64,000 bases of DNA from Takakia lepidozioides (taxonomy: Eukaryota > Streptophyta > Takakiopsida > Takakiales > Takakiaceae): contig CM060734.1 of NCBI GenBank assembly GCA_030704615.1, forward strand, positions 43,974,042 through 44,038,041, read 5' to 3'. Made by a program: the position numbers and the translations under genes. The notes beneath the pieces are model-generated. The model ran no database searches and was not told where the DNA came from. It saw nothing but the letters and a program-made list of their open reading frames with translations. Positions 35,007 to 47,174 of the stretch are shown here, one piece after another. Each line of letters opens with the position of its first letter. Positions within the stretch are counted from its first letter, which is position 1.

Positions 35007-35732
35007 AACATCTTCAAGCTCCAAAGCAACAGCCTCCCAACTCGTCTTCACATTGGATGGGTTAAGCTTGCAATTTTCAAGCTTCCATGAATATCTTACA
35101 AATTTTCAAAGCAGTCATATGTTCAAAAAAAACATGAAAAGTTAAATAAACAAATCATGATCATTTTGAAATTTATAATTGTTTTCTTCTAATGATTACC
35201 ACCACTTTAAAATGGGTTGTGTTCCATGCATGACGTGACCAAGGCTGGGTGTGAAAATGCAACGTTCTGTGTGAGTTCCTAGGCTGGGTTTACCTTTAAC
35301 TGCAGACGTTGGGGTTGGTTGGTGGATGGTGCGGGAGCGCGTTATTGGAAGGAGGGGTTTGGTGGAGCTCGTGAGAACAACATCAACAACGTAAGCCGTC
35401 TTTTCCATTTTGTTTGTATATGGTCATGTTTGTGGTTTGGTGATGGATTAGGGTTGCAGCTGACGCGAGTGCATTGATTCTACATTAAGGCTCCGGCTTG
35501 ATATTTCGGTCATGATATTCTACATGTTTTGGACTGAGGTTCATTCTTCATTAAGTTGATGTCATGGTTGTGAAAGAGCTGCGTTGATCATTCTGTGCGC
35601 GTGGAGATTTTCTTCCAAATTTTGGTTCTAATCTATGTAGTGGCAACATTTTTGGAGGTTTATTGGATTTTTAGTGCACATGGTAAGGGTTGAATTGGCA
35701 TTACGCGAGTGTTATAGTTTTGCGATAGTTTC

Positions 35733-36116
35733 TTGGTTTTACAAGGTTTTGAGAGTATGTTATGTTACCTATGGGACATGATGGCTCTTACAACGGAGGA
35801 GAAGCTGACGTATGTCATGGAGCAGTTGGACTCCGTGGGAAGAGAAGTGAAGAGCTTGAAGCGGAAGAAGCGGAGGATCTGGATGCATAGGTTACCATAT
35901 TTTGGCGCTCACCAAAAGAGTATGACATATCTGAAGAAGAGGATGAAGGAGGCCACGCAAACAGATGATGCCAAGATTTGGGGTGCAGACTATATCTACA
36001 AAGTCTCATGGGAGGTTTGCTACTGGATTTTGAAAAAGCAGCCTCTGAAGGGCAAGAAGAAGAAAGATGCCGAACTCCCGTCGGTTATCATGGATGGGAA
36101 GTTAGAAATTCAGTGA
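35733..36116 (+). CDS. Small hypothetical ORF, lysine-rich
   Basis: From an ATG near 35778 the frame gives about 112 residues. An early helical stretch (TEEKLTYVMEQLDSVGREVK) is followed by a run of basic residues and a lysine cluster near the C-terminus. The minus strand has an overlapping open frame, but the plus frame has the more protein-like composition. I recognise no family. It stands alone among repeats and may be a transposon fragment. Confidence 0.25.
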   Translation: MVLQGFESMLCYLWDMMALTTEEKLTYVMEQLDSVGREVKSLKRKKRRIWMHRLPYFGAHQKSMTYLKKRMKEATQTDDAKIWGADYIYKVSWEVCYWILKKQPLKGKKKKDAELPSVIMDGKLEIQ

Positions 36117-36199
36117 AGGAGGGATAGATGCATGATAGGTTTGACCAATATCAATTCTCATATATAACCCATATTAATGAATCTCATTGTCACTAAGTG

Positions 36200-36620
36200 C
36201 ATTCAACTTCGAGTTGATAATTTTGAGTCAACTTGACTTTGAGTTTGTGCAAATCGACATCAAATTGATAATATTGGGTTCAACTTGACTTTGAGTTGAT
36301 AATATTGAAGACCAATCCGACTTCAAGTTGATGCAAACCGATTTTGGGTTGACATATTAGGTTCAACTTGACTTCGAGTTGATAATACTAAGTTCAACCT
36401 AACTTCAAGTTGATGCAAATCAACTTCGAATTGATAATATTGAGTTCAATGCAATTTCAATTGATGCAGATCCACTTCAAATTGATAATTTTAATATATT
36501 ATTTTTATATTATATTATAATATTTAATATTTTATATATTTAATATAATTTTAATAATATTGAGTTCACTTCTAGTTTATGTGAATTGACTTTGAGTTGA
36601 CAATTACAAATCCAATTCAA
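36200..36620 (+). repeat. Tandem repeat of about 50-60 bp, 'ttcaacttgacttcgagttgataat'
   Basis: Seven or so units carry 'caacttgactt(t/c)gagttgataatatt' with drift. Near 36490-36545 the array turns into a pure A/T stretch. Confidence 0.75.
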
Positions 36621-37690
36621 ACTTTAGCATTCAATGTTTTGATTTACATTCATGCCATGAGTATCTGAAAATACCACAACAACCCACAAGATCAAACCAT
36701 TATCAACCTCCTTAACGAGACCAACACTACCGCCCCCTCTACTATTTCCACACTTCACATAATAATACCCCCTAAACTTGGCTCTCTACCCTAGTCGAAA
36801 TCGATAAAAACGGCAAAAAAATACCACTAAACAAACCCAAATAAATATTAACAAAGTCATCAAGAAATACAGACACCTCCTCAAAACCAAATCATGACAA
36901 AAAGATCTTCAACCCCATCCAGACTATAGAACTAGAAAACATCCAAACCCAAGATCATGAAATTCACAAAAACCAATTACATGCATTGAAAAGAGTTAAC
37001 AAAGATTAAGAGTAATTCAATTATAAGGATAAGCAGTAAATATTACATATACTATTATAACGGCACAAATGTCTTAGGAAACCATTAGAAATATGACTAA
37101 ATAACTGAAAAACTTGTAAAAATATGTCATTTTTTAAACAAAATAGAATACCAAAAAAATAACAATGTTAACTAGATATAAATATATAAATTAAACAATT
37201 TATCAATAAAAATAAACAGTTGTAAAAAACTATTAAATTTTTATAGATAATAAATAAATAAAAGTTAACAGATAACATAATAGATAATAGATAAATTTTT
37301 ACAGATAACAGATAAATATAAGTAATTATACTCTTAAAAATATGTTATACTGTCATTATGAGCGTAAGCATTAACCAACAACTATGCAACAGAAACATAA
37401 ATAAATAGTTAATTTTGGAGTTTTAGAGATCAAGTATAACATTAAGTAATATAGCATGATTATAGAAAATACTACACAAATGTGCTAGAAAACTGTAGAT
37501 AATAGAGTAATATTTTATTAATGGCAAGTTTCAACAAATAAAAAAATCAACCTAATTAAACATCTTCAGAAAGATGCAAAATACCTGAGCATAAGTAAAC
37601 CTTGAATGATTATAAGTATATTAATGATATCATCTATCACTACTACTAATATGTTGAAACAGTCCCTTTATAAATCCGTAACCAATACTT
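36621..37690. other. AT-rich gap; no gene
   Basis: It contains low-complexity words such as 'agataacagataa' around 37255-37320. There are no frames of interest. Confidence 0.5.
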
Positions 37691-37694
37691 TTAA

Positions 37695-37711
37695 CCCTTA
37701 AGTTCCCAAGC
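37695..37711 (+). repeat. piggyBac left terminal inverted repeat
   Basis: CCC-start 17-mer directly after TTAA; perfect complement of the right end. Confidence 0.95.
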
Positions 37712-38122
37712 GACTTGAATCGGGTCACTTTGATTTTTCAGTTCGACCTAATTTTTGCAGATCTAATCTGATGGGGCCCACTCCTGAAGCTTTAATGACA
37801 AGGGATTCACCTTGAGTATGATGCAAAAAGAAAAATTATATAAAAAAATTTTAAAAAAAAAAAAAAAACTACGACCTACAGAAAATATCTTAGATAATTT
37901 TTAACGTTTTGGGCCTGAAAAGGGCTTGTTGACCGCTGACGTGGAAACAATGTTTAGGGCACGCCAGCAGCCCACCCAATGGCCCTTATTTTTGGGACGG
38001 GTGGGGGTGGTGCATGTTGGACAATGGGGATGGGTTAAGATCTTGGAATGTTACTTTCTTTGCCTTGAAGGCTATATGTAATGTGAGTCGGCCCTTTACT
38101 GTGGAGTGTCTATGCGCCTTCA

Positions 38123-40695
38123 TTGTGCTTTCAATTTACAAGTTTGCTCATGGCTGTGAAGAGGGAATTATGTACTATATCTCAGAGCTTCAGCTCTCTA
38201 CTTGCATTGTCATTGGAGTCATTAGAGTCAGCTAAGAGTGTTGTTAGAGAGTGGGCAGTAAGTGTTCAACATGCAAGTGATGAGCAAGTAGAAAAAATCC
38301 TTGGTTGTTTGTGTGCACCTGTTTTGGAGTCTCTTCCTGTACCACCCAAGTGTAATCCTTGGCCTTTGCATCCCTTACCTACAAATTATAGGTATTTTTG
38401 GAGGAGACAAGTTGTTGAGATACTAGGGTGGACTGAGAGAAGAGAAGAAGGAGACCCTAGGGGTTTTAGTGAGGAGGTCAATTTCTGCTTGAGAGAGAAT
38501 GTCTGGCCAGATGGGCCATCTCAGAATGAAGCAATTAGCTCGAGAGAACCCAAGAAAGCAAAAAAGAAATGACTGTGCATCCCTCATAAGCCCCCCTGCT
38601 GTAGTCATGACACGCCCAAGGCTGGAAAGCAGCAACAATCGTAGGATCTCTCTCTTCAATTCACCCAAGGGCAAGAACATCATGAGTCAGCCTGTAGCAA
38701 GTATTTTTCCAGATTCAGGCCCCAGTTTTGTTGGATATGCAGAAGCTGGGTCTAACTGCAACTTCCAAAGCCCTGTTACACAAATTGTGACTTGGGTCTG
38801 GAAGGTAAGGTTGCCTGCTACTCAGTTGCCTAGTTCTAGCTCTATTGTGAGAGATGAAGAAGAGTGGGTCATTGGTCAAGTGCTGGAGACATATGGTAGG
38901 ACTGGTGGGGGTCCAAGAATGTTGATTGTGGACCGTGGGCTCTATGGCATGCATCATGTCTGTTCAAATGTGTGTGAGGAGGTGACTTGTAGCTTGGGGA
39001 ATGTGGAAGGTTGCATGGGGGATCTGTTCCTATGGGAGCTAGTGATGCTGATGTTCAGCCTATATATGTTGGTGATTCTGAGGACGAAGAAGACTTCTAT
39101 GTGGGTGGGGATGTTGAGGATGATGCCACTTTGGATCTGAATTCATTCTTTGAAAGCTTTAAGAACCAACATTGGAATTCTACCCACACCACCTTTGCTA
39201 GCAAAGATAGGGAGAGGTTTGTAGGAGCCTCACCTTCTGGACCTGTTTTGCCCGACAACTTTGGAGGTTCTATTTTGGGCTTCTTCCAATCTTCTGGAGT
39301 CCAGCCACCTTGGCTCGGATTTGTTTCCAATCTAATTTGTATGCAATGGAAGTAGTGGGGAATAGCACAAGAGGTGGTGAAGGATGGACTGTCCTTAAGG
39401 TTCCCGAGTTGAGGGCATGGATTGGGGTGGTGTTATACATGGGCATAAAGAAGTTGCCAAGTGTTGGTTGCTATTGGCAAATTGGTGAGCCTTTCTTTGC
39501 ATGCCCTGTCATCCGTCGGATAATGAGCAGAAACAGGTTTCAGTCTATCATGAGGTGTTTGCATTTGGTGGAGAACTCCACACTTGTCCAAGATAGGGCC
39601 GATCCTTTGCATGATAAGTTGGGGAAGGTGAGATTGCTATGTGAGCTCATTGCAAAGAGGTGTGAGGACCTATGGAACCTAAATAGGGTCTTGACAATTG
39701 ATGAGATGATGATAAGGTACAAGGGCAAGTACTGCCCTATCCGCCAGTACATGCCTAAGAAGCTTGTGAAATGGGGAATCAAGGTGTGGTGCTTGGCAAA
39801 TTCTGTGATATCTTATGTTTACAGGTTTGATGTGTATTGTGGGAAGAATGGGGGCCTTGGAAGGAGGAAGGCGGGTGGCAAAGGACAAGGATATGATGTG
39901 GTAATGGGCTTGCTTGGTGGGTTGCATTGCCTTGGCCACATTGTGGTGACTGACAATTTCTTCACTAGTGTTGTTTTGGTCCATGACATGGCAAACATGG
40001 GGACTTGGGCCACTGGAACTGTGAGAGCGAACAGGAAGGGCCTGCCAACGTCTTTGATTTCTCGCTTGAAGATGAAGGGGTGGAAACAGGGTGATAGTTA
40101 CTACAAGATGCATAACTGTCGTGACATGGCTGTTGTAATGTGGTTTGATAAGAAGGCAGTCTTCCTGATGTCTTCTGCTGCCAAACCTGTCACTGGCCCT
40201 AATTCTCCTGTATGTGTGCAAAGGTTTGTGGGCAACAAAAGGGTAATGATACCCTCCTCTCCTATCCATGTCCAGTATCAAGCTTTCATGAGAGGAGTGG
40301 ATGTTCAGGACCAAATGAGGGGAGCTTACAGCATGCAAACCAAAAGCCACAAATGGTGACATAGGGTGATGTTCTTTTTGCTGGACACTTCTATGGTGAA
40401 CTGCTGGATTCTGCATTCCAGCCACATGAGGGCAATTAACAGTGATGCCATGACACATTTGGAGTTCAATCTGGCACTGGCACGACAATTATCCTTGGGC
40501 ACTTTCACTTCCTTGGAAAGGCGGTCCATATTTAAGCCTCATAAGTGGGCAATCCATCAGTCTTTGCACTCACCTTCTAGGTGCAGGTGTCAGGTGTGCA
40601 AGTGTCGCACACATTTCTACTGTCCACAGTGCGGGCACACTTCCCTTTGTCTTGGGAAGTGTTGGCAAAGAGCCCATATCATGCGTGCAAGGTAG
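38123..40695 (+). pseudogene. piggyBac transposase (DDE_Tnp_1_7), nearly full length, broken
   Basis: The catalytic core is open from 39310 to 40359. The DDD residues are visible: D in LTIDEMMIRYKGKY (131 in this frame), D in HIVVTDNFFTS (215) and D in WFDKKAV (280). The conserved RGVDVQDQMRGAY follows near residue 330. A TGA at 40357-40359 stands where KWWHR is normally read. The same frame then continues to 40695 with FFLLDTSMVN and a C-terminal cysteine-rich domain (CRCQVC...CPQC...CLGKC...H), the RING-like DNA-binding tail of piggyBac. Upstream, 39011-39355 gives an acidic segment typical of the N-terminal region, in another frame, so there is a break near 39300-39320. Frames from 38123 and 38499 may be earlier N-terminal parts. 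The protein would cut and paste the element at TTAA; this copy cannot do so as it stands. Confidence 0.9.
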
Positions 40696-40991
40696 AGCCT
40701 TTCAGCCATGCAGCCTTCAGCAAGGTAGAGCCTTTCATTGATTTCTAGTTCTAGCTATTCAGTTGCCTAGTTTCAACCATGATGGATCTATTTCTGCTGG
40801 TACTAGTCGATGTGTTCCTTTCTAGGCTTAATTTATGTGTTCATATTTCCATCTCTCTAACTTGTGTTCCTTTTTGTGTGTCCATTGTATGTGCATGATG
40901 GCAGGGGTGTGCAAGTGGTGTTCTTGGGCTGGATTGCTCCCTTCATGGGGTGTGGGTTAGCTATAGGCTGAGGGTTATTTGTTGAGTTATA

Positions 40992-41371
40992 GGGGAGGGG
41001 GGGATGCATGTACATGTACATATGTACATGTATGGGCTGGGTTTTAGGTGAGGGTGGGGAAGCTTATAAGGATTGTTGTTTACTATTATAGATGGTGAAT
41101 CAATCTTTGTGAGGTTTTTGGGGTTGCTATGGTGGGGTTGGGGGCTGGCTGCAAATCATGCATGGCTGTTTTCTTTAGCTGGGGGAGGGGGGGATGCATG
41201 TACATGTACATATGTACATGTATGGGCTGGGTTTTAGGTGAGGGTGGGGAAGCTTATAAGGATTGTTGTTTACTATTATAGATGGTGAATCAATCTTTGT
41301 GAGGTTTTTGGGGTTGCTATGGTGGGGTTGGGGGCTGGCTGCAAATCATGCATGGCTGTTTTCTTTAGCTG
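40992..41371 (+). repeat. 190-bp tandem duplication inside the piggyBac element
   Basis: The segment from 40992 recurs at an offset of 190 bp. I see no differences between the copies apart from the edges. It includes 'atgcatgtacatgtacatat', itself a short palindromic stretch. The near-identity means the duplication is young. Confidence 0.93.
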
Positions 41372-41407
41372 GGGGGATACATGTTGCTTTGCTTTTTGGG
41401 GGTAGAT

Positions 41408-41435
41408 GGGGGGGGGGGGGGGGGGGGGGGGGGGG
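41408..41435 (+). repeat. G homopolymer of 28
   Basis: An uninterrupted run of G. Such a tract can form a G-quadruplex and is a common place for sequencing or assembly error. Confidence 0.85.
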
Positions 41436-42378
41436 TACTGTCTGCAAGTTGGGCAGACAACGGGTTCAAGCCCTGCACAGTCCTTGGTATGAGTAGAGGA
41501 GAAGAGAAACAAAAGTTAGAGAGATGGAAATATGAACAAGGCAGGCAAAAAACTGAAGGCAACAAGCATAGCTCAAGGATCTTATTTTCAAAAATGAACT
41601 TATTCAAAAATTTGACAAAGAGGTGGCTTTTTTGGAAAACAGGTAAAGTAGTTGGGGAAGAGGTAAGGAGGGGTTGACATGATGAAACGCAGGGCTCTCC
41701 ACGGGCCCACCGCTGCAATGTAAAGGGTAAGGGGAGACGGCCAAAATGTTGCCCTCCGAAATAGAGTATATTCTGTCGGAAAATACCGCCTGAGCTGCGC
41801 CTGAAATGCTAGTAGGGATCAGAATTCAGATCGCACTCCAAAGGCCATTTTTGGGAGAAAATTAGCAATTTTGTAAAAAGAACTTCACCTTGTGGTGTGT
41901 GAGCATTACATACACACATCCACCGTTGGCTTTTAAATTTTTTGTACAAAAAAAAATACTTCATTTGGAGCAACATTTTCTCTTGTCAATTTTGAGATTT
42001 CAACCCCTATGTAATTGCATGCAAAACAACCATAGATGGAAAAATCGGTTGGACTTGCAATTTAGTGGGGTCATAGCCACTCCACTATTGATTTGGAAAT
42101 GGTGGGTCTTGGGACAAGCAAAATTGGATAAAGCTAGGTTTTGATTTGGTCAAACCAATTTTTTTCTCACTTTCTCTTTGGGACCTGATATTTGAGGTCC
42201 GGGCCAATGATATAATCTCACAATTTCCACGGTGGACTTGGCTCATTTTTTGGTATGTCATGCATAAAGGAGTTGGGCCCACTCCTATAAGGCTGGAATC
42301 TCTGGATGATTCTTGGTAGGTTTCTAGGGGCAATTTACTGCAGCTGGGTACCTAAAATTGGTGAAAAGTCCAAAAAGG

Positions 42379-42395
42379 GCTTGGGAACTTAAGGG
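42379..42395 (-). repeat. piggyBac right terminal inverted repeat
   Basis: GCTTGGGAACTTAAGGG directly before TTAA. Confidence 0.95.
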
Positions 42396-42399
42396 TTAA

Positions 42400-42663
42400 G
42401 TTTATGTTTGTAACACATTAGGTGTAATTTGTCTACATATACGGAATGAAAATCATAAATTTTAAAATCTCAAAACATTGTTAAAACGTCAAAATATTAT
42501 CACAAAATTAAACAAATAAATTGTAGTAGTGAAACATGCAAGAGGTTTTGGCTCGTTAGCACATTATCGCTCTCAGTTCCCAACTTCCCAATGTCCTTCG
42601 GCGCAACAAACCCAAAGATGCAAAAAATACATGTACACTACTACCATATGTGTCCTTTAATGT
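42400..42663. other. AT-rich gap
   Basis: Nothing recognised. Confidence 0.4.
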
Positions 42664-42744
42664 CACACATCCTTGGTCACTGAAGGAACATCCATTCTAG
42701 CACAGTGGTAGATTTGGGGATTCTTGAGTGACCAAGGATGTGTG
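42664..42744 (+). repeat. Perfect 18-bp hairpin, 45-nt loop
   Basis: CACACATCCTTGGTCACT (42664-42681) and its exact reverse complement (42727-42744). The phrase 'gaaggaccacaat' just downstream (about 42798) recurs near 43536, so the area also holds short dispersed repeats. Confidence 0.75.
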
Positions 42745-44141
42745 CTACATGGTACATATGCTGGTAGTGGTAATTGGGTGATGCACAATTGTTTATGAAG
42801 GACCACAATAGTCTTGCACCTAATGGGTTTACAAAAAGTGGTAATCTCGCGACTTGGGTGGGCAATTTTGAAACCCACTAATGGATGTATAGAGTGAATT
42901 TCAGGAAGCCTTTGATGAGCCCTCATCATACATATTGACAAACATTTAGACCGGAATTGGTCATCTCTATGGTTTTTTTCCTTCACCTTCACTCACTTTT
43001 GCAATAAAAAAGTTCTGGCAAGGACGGCTAGGGAAAGCCAAGAGAACCAACCCATACTTTTGCACTACACCATACGAAAAGGTGGGAAATAAAATTTGTG
43101 GAGGTTCCCATGACTTCCAGGACATCCTAAAGTTGAATTCTCTTTAGTTCTTTTCCATCTCCAATGCACAATCTTAAGAAATAAGAATTTCTTCATGAGT
43201 TAAATTAGCTGAAATCTTACAATCATGTTGTTTATAACCTAGGCTATAATCACAAACAAAATGAGAAGTTAGACAAAATGTGTTGTCCTCATACATGTGT
43301 AGCAAGTATATCCTAGAGTAGAGATGTTACTATAGAAAGGTTCAAATCAAGATCTCATTTTATAATCTTATATATATGATTACCAACCAGCCCCAAAGCC
43401 CACATTCATGACAATTATATTTAAATTTTAAACCAATAATTTCATCCCGGGTGATGCACGATAGTTACAATATGATGGTCCTTCGTAAGTATCATGCATC
43501 ACCCTTTACAAACCCAAAGATGCACGATAGTTACGAAGGACCACAATAATCTTGTATGTTCAAAACATTGTGACCAATTATCCACACTAATTACTTTATT
43601 TGGAATTATTTGGAGGGAAAAAATTAAACCCTCGGGAACACCATAAGGCACACACACCGATGTCAATGAATTACAATCTTTCCTACTCTTGGTCGAGTAT
43701 AAACGAACCATACTACTCTGATCGAGTAAAGAGAACCTTACTAATAATTGCTTTGTAATTATCAAAGCATCCCCAGGGCAAAACGCCTGGGGATTTATGA
43801 AAAAGTAGCTACATCACAGAACGTGGGTGTATCCTGGAGGCGATTGAGTGATTTCAGCTAGGACATACTTCAGAGTTACCATACATTAGCGAAAGTGGAG
43901 CCTCGACTGTTTGGCGCCCTCCTTGACGTGCTTCCAGTTTATGTGTTTGTCACATTCCGGCGATGCGGTGGATGGTGGTACTGATGTTGCTCTAGCTGGG
44001 TGGTGGCTGCTTGTTCCATTCGCAGTGATCGTTGGAGACGCTTCTGCAGATAATGCCTTGATGTGCCCAGGTAGAGACGAAGGCAGAGTGCAGTTGCCCT
44101 GCAATCCGCGGTTTCTTTTTTATGTCAGCTACTAGTTTGAT
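42745..44141. other. Gap; short repeats, no gene
   Basis: The words 'gatgcacgatagttac' occur twice (about 43453 and 43520), the second followed by 'gaaggaccacaataatcttg'. The last part may be the 3' untranslated region of the minus-strand LINE. Confidence 0.35.
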
Positions 44142-46500
44142 CTAGGCTCTCTTGGATTCAATTCGTAAGTCATAGTATATGGCTGAAAGAAGTGCTGATA
44201 CTGAGCAGGTGGTTCCAGAGAATGTTCGTTTACATCTCGCTTTCCACAAGTGCCAAAGGGTGGCACATCTAAGAGTGTCAAAGACTGGACAATCACTGGC
44301 TCTGCTTTTTGAGGATCTGTCATAGTTTACCATAATTCCAAGCAAGGTTAAGGGTTGGCCGTTCCAATGCCCATAGAAAGAGCGAATGTGCGGCCATATC
44401 GAGGCAGGGGCATGGCAGTAAAGAAGACAGTGTTCTTGCGATTCCATAATAGCTACTGAATAGCATTTACAAATAAGGGCATCATTATACCCCAACCATT
44501 CTCCAACCTTCAGAACTTTGTCTGCTATTTGCCACAAGAATGCCACCATCTTCCGGTCTGGCTTTGGTCCAAATGATCCTCCAGATCGATTCCCAGCTTT
44601 CGTTGTGAAAGTCGAAGTGACTCCACTTTTCGTTCCACTTCGCCAGGAGGGGAGGGGCTTGCGACAGTGCTGTAAATCCTTCCTTAGTTGTATATGTGAA
44701 GAATGGGATAGGGGTGCGGGTTAGTTTCCAAGACCACTCCTGCGGATCGAAGTCTAGCGCTGGAAGAGGCCTGCCAAGGACCTTTGGGAGACGAGCCATG
44801 CAAGAGGAGGTTGGTTCAGGGGGGGTTGCGGGTTGGTGTCTTTGGTTGGGGAGGTCCAGCAGCAGATGCTGACAGGATGTATGGACAGCGAGGGAAGGAT
44901 TGGATGTTGTTGTCTTGGATTGAAAGGGTGAGGGTATTAGTGTCAATGTGAAAGGAGTAACCTTCAAGGGATGGTCTGTAGTAGAAACCACAAAGATAAT
45001 AGTAAGTGTGTTGGAAATGATAACGAGAGTCCAGTAATTGGAGAAGGGGTTTGAGAGTCCCGCCAAGAGACTGTTGATCCAAGGGGGTGGGATGCTTTGG
45101 ATAATGGAATCACAACTATTGTTCGCTCTGATTTTTTTTTACTATGGTAGTGGTTTTGTCTTTGGAGAGCAGTGTCGCGGCCTTTTGCCTTGAGGGCAGG
45201 GGGTCGGGACATAAGAGGGGCTGCCCCTATGGTGGGGGCAGTGGCAACAATAGGTATGGGGGCTGAAGCACCCTTGAGTGCCCAAAGCACTCAAGGAGGC
45301 AAAGGCACTCACTAGGTGGAGCCCCCGCACACCGGGTTGCGGTGGGGGTGGTTCCATGGGGGGGGGGGGGGGTAGCTTAGTGGGTCTTAGTGGGGGTGGG
45401 CATAGGACTCACCATGGGGCGAAGATCTTGTGGTGGGAGTCGTGGGGAGTCTTGGGACTCATCACAGTCCATTGGGTTGGAAGTTAGGCGCGCGTATCAA
45501 AGCGAGTAACTATGACATAAAGGGGAGCTTACCGAAGTGAGGTGCATGACAAGCAAGCTGCCCTGTTTCCAAACGTCTCCTACTTTACTGATCCCTTTGG
45601 AGTCCCAGCCCGCCCATTTTTTTGCCTACTACCTTTGGATTGGGGTGGTAACGTTAGAGTTCAAGAATAGTGATTGTCTGAGGGTTTGGAAGTATGATGT
45701 GGGCTCCGTTTTTGCTAGAAATGGTCTCAGTTGTGACCATGCTTGCCATATGGTTGTCCATAGAGGGGATCCAGTTGTCTTGTGTCTAAAACCGTTGACT
45801 ATCCATCTGTAAGAGGGCTGCCATGAGACAGACTTGAGGGGGGATGCCATGACTATACTATCTGCAACTAGGAATTTCCATCAGCCCCCCTCAGGGCCTA
45901 AGAATCTCGGGATCCATTTGCCCAAAAGGGTTGTGATCCGTTTGTCCAAATCAATGATGCCAAGGCCCCCTTTCTTTTTGGGGAGACATATCTGTTTCCA
46001 CAAGACCTGCGGGCGTTTTTCCATTATGTTTGGCTACCCCCCAGATGTAGTTCTTCAAGAGTTTTTTTTGCTTCTTTGATGTTTGATGAGGCAGGTCTCC
46101 AAAATGCAACGAAGTACCACAGACCTGATGACAAGATCTGGTTGGTTGACAAGGCCTTCCCTGTAATGGATAGGAAGTAAGAGCCCCAATATGTCAATTT
46201 TGTCTTAAGCTTCACTATTGTGGGCTGGAAACGTTGCTGGTCTGTGAGATCAATGCCATATGTGTACCCTAGGAGTATGGTTGTTTCACCTGGCTTTAGC
46301 CATTGCAATCTTTTGTCCAATCCCCAGGTTGGCTGGTTCCCAATCTGGGATTTCGAGGTGTCCCCTACCAGTAAGGCACATGTCTTACCCCAGTTGACTT
46401 TAAATCCAGATGCGTGGCAAAAAGTTTCCAGGGTTTGTACTTTGTTGTGGTTACAGTATTCCCAAATTAATATGGGTGACTTACTTAGTAGTATTATCAT
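44142..46500 (-). mobile_element. 5'-truncated LINE (non-LTR retrotransposon), minus strand, decayed
   Basis: Read leftwards from 46500 the frame starts within the C-terminal part of a reverse transcriptase: LETFCHASGFKVNWGKTC is the conserved motif after the palm, and GETTILLGYTYG follows. Pieces of the connecting region lie at 45629-45850 and 44485-45066. The last frame (44142-44549) has FLWQIADKVLKVGEW and then C...EHCLLYCHAPASIW, the zf-RVT zinc-binding domain found at the end of plant LINE polyproteins. Frames are broken several times. The 5' part, including endonuclease and RT catalytic YADD-type residues, is missing. It belongs to the same family as the plus-strand LINE at 47.2 kb. Confidence 0.8.
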
Positions 46501-47174
46501 ATAAAATTGGTGTGTGTTGAATATGAAGAATCACGCAATTAATTTCATATACATGTTTGCCACAAGAAGTCATGTGGATCACATGAAGCTCACAGAAAAA
46601 CTCCATTGAATACATTAATTATGTGCACAAAATAAATTTGTTATGTACCACACTAATTCTTCACCCCATTATCAATGTTCTTAAACTACATCAATTATCC
46701 CTACTAGTGTGGGCCACTCTAATTCCGAACACCCACAGTCCGAGTTGATATGCAAAGTGTGACACAAGTACTTACAAAATATCAACCAGTTTTTTAACGC
46801 CATTCAGATGCTTATTTTTACTAACCCACGCTATTCATGAACCCACACTATTAGGAGCAATCGGTGTAGTATATGATGTAATTGGTGTACATAGTTGGTA
46901 ATAATCTGAAACCCACTTATAACGTAAGTTATTGTCGATCCAGTCACTCTTTTCTCCTGAGGCCCTCAGAAATGCTTCAAAGTGAGCAGACGCTGCATGT
47001 TGAATGTGAGCATTATGGGTTCGTGAATTGCAGGACCAACCCAAAGATGAGGACCATGTACTTCAATCATGAATGGAAGAGTTGGTGCTCCCAAGAAGTA
47101 GTCCTCATGACAGGCTTTTTGCACTTCCCGGAGGGAGGGGTGCCAAAGGAGGGGTGCCAAAACGCTTCACCTCC
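46501..47174. other. Spacer between the two LINEs
   Basis: About 670 bp with no LINE similarity that I can see and no gene. Confidence 0.4.

Larger units (their letters stand above)
37695..42395 (+). mobile_element. Complete piggyBac element (4701 bp) with TTAA target duplications
   Basis: The left end CCCTTAAGTTCCCAAGC (37695-37711) and right end (42379-42395) are perfect 17-bp inverted repeats. Both are flanked by TTAA (37691-37694 and 42396-42399), the target that piggyBac always uses. A subterminal 'gggcccactcct' occurs near both ends in the same orientation (about 37767 and 42278). The element carries a transposase-like reading frame with one nonsense mutation, given separately. The element length is larger than the typical animal piggyBac of about 2.5 kb. 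The extra length is mostly non-coding DNA on the 3' side, including a 190-bp tandem duplication and a G run. Confidence 0.93.

Noticed and set aside
41276-41512. Minus frame with a long proline run that could pass as a proline-rich protein
   Set aside because: It is only the G homopolymer read on the other strand.
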